From positions 248,001 through 312,000 of the forward strand of contig NZ_JAGSPD010000003.1 of the NCBI RefSeq assembly GCF_019203985.1: a DNA stretch of 64,000 bases. The letters run 5' to 3'. The position numbers and the translations under genes are program-made. The notes under the pieces are model-generated. The model searched no databases and was not told the origin of the DNA. It was given only the letters and a program-made list of their open reading frames with translations. The stretch comes from Winogradskyella luteola. GTDB taxonomy: Bacteria > Bacteroidota > Bacteroidia > Flavobacteriales > Flavobacteriaceae. Below are positions 61,592 to 64,000 of the stretch, in pieces. Within the stretch, counting starts at the first letter, position 1. The number at the start of each line of letters is the position of its first letter.

Positions 61592-61621
61592 TTGTAAACT
61601 TAGGGATTTATGTTATTTTTG
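61592..61621 (+). promoter_or_regulatory. Promoter of the PPIase operon
   Basis: TTG (61592-61594), 19-base spacer, TATTTTTG (61614-61621), an exact TAnnTTTG match. Predicted start ~61628, ~58 bases before the ATG. Confidence 0.7.
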
Positions 61622-61685
61622 CTCCACCTCAAAAAAAGGAATAACTTTTGTAAAATTTAATAGAAATTAAACAAAATAGGATATT

Positions 61686-63632
61686 ATGAAAATTAGGTTT
61701 CAATATGTGTTGCTAATACTTTTAGGATTGAATTTTTCTTTTGCGCAAGAAAATGATGAAGTATTGCTTAAGGTTGACGGTGAGCCGATAATGACTTCAG
61801 AATTTTTAAGGGTTTATAATAAGAATCTAGATTTGGTTAAGGATGAAAGTCAAAAAGATATTGATGGTTATCTAAAACTCTTCACGGAATATCAATTAAA
61901 ACTTAAAGAGGCCAAACGTTTAAAATTGCACGAAGACCAAAATTATCAACGCGAATTTTTAAGGTACAAAAAGCAATTGACAAAGAATTACATCTCAGAA
62001 AACAAAGTTACAGATGCTTTGGTGGAAGAAGCATATGTGCGTAGTAAAATGGATGTCAATGCCGTTCATATCTTAGTACGTTTGGATGAAAATGCCAAGG
62101 ATACTTTACAAGCCTACAATGAAGTGTTGAAATTAAGAGCACGTGCATTGAAAGAAGGTTTTGATACCGTAAAGAAAGAGATGCACAACGGTAAAACTAT
62201 CTTTTTAGAAGATTTGGGCTACTTCTCGGCTTTTAAAATGGTCTACGATTTTGAAACTGTAGCCTATAATACTCCAGTTGGCGAAATTTCAATGCCATTT
62301 AGAACGCAATTCGGTTACCATGTTGTTAAGGCGAACGATAAAAGAGTTTCGAGAGGCACAATAACTGCGGCGCATATTATGGTGGCATTACAGCAAAAGG
62401 ATTCGCTCCTAGATCCACAAGAGCGCATAAACGACATTTATAAAAAATTACAGCAAGGTGAAAAGTTTGAATCTTTAGCGAAGCAATTTTCCGATGATAA
62501 AAGTTCAGCTAATAAAGGTGGAAAATTAATGCCATTTAAAAGCGGACAGCTAAGCTCTGTTAAGTTTGAGGACGAAGCTTTTGCTTTAGAGGAAGACGGA
62601 GCAGTTAGTAAACCTTTTAAAACGGCATACGGATGGCATATTGTAAAACGTATTGAGCTAAAACCCATTCGACCTTTCGAGGATTTAAGACCAACATTAG
62701 AGTCTAAAGTAAAACGAGATGCGAGATCTAAGTTAATAAATGCGGCTATGGTGAATGAACTTAAATCGCATTATCAGATATCGTACAACTCTGAGGCGAT
62801 GGCATACTTTGAATCTATATTGTCCGATGAGTTTTTTAAGCGTGCATGGAGATTGCCAGAGGATTTTGAAAAAGAAAAAACACTTTTTTCCATAAATAAC
62901 AGAAAGTATACCTACAGCGATTTTGGTCGCCACCTCATGTCTTCGCAACGCTTGCATGCAGGTAAAGTCGTTCCTTTTGATGTTGTTGTAGAGAAAGAAT
63001 TTAAACGATTTTTTGAAGAATCCATACTGCAATACAGAGAAGATAATTTGGAATTAGAGAATAAAGATTTTGCAAACATCTTGAAAGAATACAGAGATGG
63101 ATTGCTCTTGTTCGACCTTATGGAAAAAGAAGTTTGGAACAAGGCTTCTAAGGATACTGTAGGATTAGAAAGCTATTACGAAAAACACAAAGAAAAATAT
63201 AAGTGGAATGATAGGGTAGAAGTTGTTATGGCATCTTCGGCAAGTGAGAAAATCATAGGTAACGTTTTAAAAATGATGAAGCGAGACAAGTCTGAAGAAG
63301 CTATAGAAAAGGTCCTAAACACAGATGCTGAGAAGAATGTTATTTTTACAAAAGGCACCTTTACGCTTACGGACGAAAAATTACCTTCAGATTTTGAAAT
63401 GAAAGAAGGTGTTTCTAAAATTTATCAACACAATGATGCGTTTCATGTTATAGATGTTAAAAAGGTATTGCCATCTGGTATTAAAACTTTAGAAGAAGCT
63501 AAAGGCAATGTTATCAATGATTACCAAGCTGAGCTCGAAGCTAACTGGATAGCTGACCTGCACAAACGTTTTAAAGTTGAAGTTAATGACAAAGCTTTAG
63601 AAGCAGTTAAAATAAAAATTAAAAATCAATAG
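61686..63632 (+). CDS. Periplasmic peptidyl-prolyl isomerase, two parvulin domains
   Basis: 648 residues. Signal peptide 1-20 (ends FSFAQ). Two tandem PpiC/parvulin domains: ~120-225 (VNAVHILVRLDENAKDTLQA, FRTQFGYHVVKANDKR) and ~227-325 (ITAAHIMVALQQKDSLL, SDDKSSANKGGKLMPFKSG, FKTAYGWHIVKRIE). The N- and C-terminal regions (~25-115, ~380-640) are helical SurA-like chaperone parts. Assists outer-membrane protein folding in the periplasm. First gene of an operon: a TTG-started lipoprotein follows 6 bases later. Confidence 0.93.
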   Translation: MKIRFQYVLLILLGLNFSFAQENDEVLLKVDGEPIMTSEFLRVYNKNLDLVKDESQKDIDGYLKLFTEYQLKLKEAKRLKLHEDQNYQREFLRYKKQLTKNYISENKVTDALVEEAYVRSKMDVNAVHILVRLDENAKDTLQAYNEVLKLRARALKEGFDTVKKEMHNGKTIFLEDLGYFSAFKMVYDFETVAYNTPVGEISMPFRTQFGYHVVKANDKRVSRGTITAAHIMVALQQKDSLLDPQERINDIYKKLQQGEKFESLAKQFSDDKSSANKGGKLMPFKSGQLSSVKFEDEAFALEEDGAVSKPFKTAYGWHIVKRIELKPIRPFEDLRPTLESKVKRDARSKLINAAMVNELKSHYQISYNSEAMAYFESILSDEFFKRAWRLPEDFEKEKTLFSINNRKYTYSDFGRHLMSSQRLHAGKVVPFDVVVEKEFKRFFEESILQYREDNLELENKDFANILKEYRDGLLLFDLMEKEVWNKASKDTVGLESYYEKHKEKYKWNDRVEVVMASSASEKIIGNVLKMMKRDKSEEAIEKVLNTDAEKNVIFTKGTFTLTDEKLPSDFEMKEGVSKIYQHNDAFHVIDVKKVLPSGIKTLEEAKGNVINDYQAELEANWIADLHKRFKVEVNDKALEAVKIKIKNQ

Positions 63633-63638
63633 TTTTTC

Positions 63639-64000
63639 TTGAAAAATACCCTCTACATATTAGTTATTTGTACACTCTTGGCAAGTTGCGATTTTTTCAA
63701 AAAAACGGATGATCGTCAACCCATCGCTAGAGTAAACGAGTCGTATCTTTATAAAGAAGACATCGAAGACATTGTGCCAGAAGGTGCTAGTGTAGAGGAC
63801 AGTACACTTATGGTCAATGGATTTATTAACCGTTGGGCGCGTCAATTATTGCTTATGGACGGCGCATTGTTCAACCTATCCGAAGACAAACAAAACGAAT
63901 TTTCTAAACTTGTTGAGCAGTATAAAAACGATTTGTACACAAAGGCGTATTTGGAAGCATTGGTAAAGAAAAAAATAGATACTGTCGTACAGCTCAATGA
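63639..64000 (+). CDS. PPIase-operon lipoprotein (cut by window edge)
   Basis: Starts with TTG at 63639, six bases after the upstream stop and in the same frame; no ATG precedes the lipobox, so TTG is required. Lipoprotein signal LKNTLYILVICTLLASC with the modified Cys at residue 17. The mature start (DFFKKTDDRQPIARVNESYL) and FINRWARQLLLMDGALFNLS look like the SurA-N-like helical domain that accompanies parvulins in Bacteroidota. In relatives a SurA-like PPIase usually follows. The C-terminus is outside the window. Predicted outer-membrane-anchored folding factor. Confidence 0.8.
   Translation, partial: MKNTLYILVICTLLASCDFFKKTDDRQPIARVNESYLYKEDIEDIVPEGASVEDSTLMVNGFINRWARQLLLMDGALFNLSEDKQNEFSKLVEQYKNDLYTKAYLEALVKKKIDTVVQLN

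Noticed and set aside
1..64000. rRNA, tRNA, CRISPR array, prophage or IS element
   Set aside because: No cloverleaf-like or rRNA sequence, no regularly spaced repeats and no transposase or integrase frame was found by reading the gaps and genes.

Overview
The window looks like chromosomal DNA from a member of the Flavobacteriaceae (Bacteroidota), probably a marine or psychrotolerant species. The evidence is: AT-rich DNA; two proteins with type IX secretion (Por) C-terminal tails; a lipoprotein with a flavobacterial surface-export signature; a typical flavobacterial beta-oxidation operon; type B L31 next to a GlmU-like protein; a lycopene cyclase; and several promoters of the Bacteroidota form TTG-N17-22-TAnnTTTG. 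I cannot name the genus. No rRNA, tRNA, CRISPR array, prophage or complete insertion sequence was seen.

Layout. 1-997: end of a LytS/LytT-type two-component system. 999-8456: a YdeI-like protein, then a run of exported proteins (M1 and M28 metallopeptidases, a DUF6265-CBM9 fusion, a beta-propeller with two NTF2-like domains) and a T9SS cargo protein. 8580-14927: fatty-acid beta-oxidation operon (marR, fadB/fadN-like, fadA, fadE) with a damaged four-helix-bundle passenger gene between fadA and fadE; the acyl-CoA ligase at 17110-18885 supplies its substrate. 15058-16989: a small membrane protein and a secreted-protein/membrane-anchored LuxR regulator pair. 19269-26295: purL, a secreted endonuclease I, an RsmB-type RNA methyltransferase. 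26535-30816: two ECF sigma cassettes of the same design facing each other around a Ycf48-like lipoprotein. 30972-31087: a likely free-standing small RNA gene. 31271-43518: MsbA-like exporter, phosphosugar mutase, GT2, DUF4199, L31, GlmU-like protein, PD40 protein, oligopeptide-binding lipoprotein, MtaB, lipocalin-like lipoprotein, hexapeptide acyltransferase. 43484-45924: beta-keto acid cleavage enzyme and AtoE-type transporter. 46070-48706: small stress-type operon (Pmp3/YqaE, SDR, PfpI) and a DUF2911-TPR protein. 48777-55371: ClbS/DfsB, DUF6671, RecG, TrmH, SRPBCC, VOC and a carboxypeptidase-regulatory-like protein. 55486-59436: DEAD-box helicase with a structured leader, hydrolase, membrane LytTR regulator. 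59602-64000: lycopene cyclase, SRPBCC pair, and the start of a periplasmic PPIase operon.

The most unusual feature is RecG (50197-52731). A 146-residue DUF559 nuclease-like domain is inserted in frame between helicase motif II (DEQH) and motif III (TAT), and removing it restores a normal ~698-residue RecG. The other candidates for a second look are the small RNA at 31009-31087, the mirrored sigma cassettes, the secreted-protein/LuxR pair, the four-helix-bundle passenger with a displaced C-terminal reading frame, and the hairpin-rich leader of the DEAD-box helicase. Most of the rest is ordinary flavobacterial housekeeping and envelope gene content.
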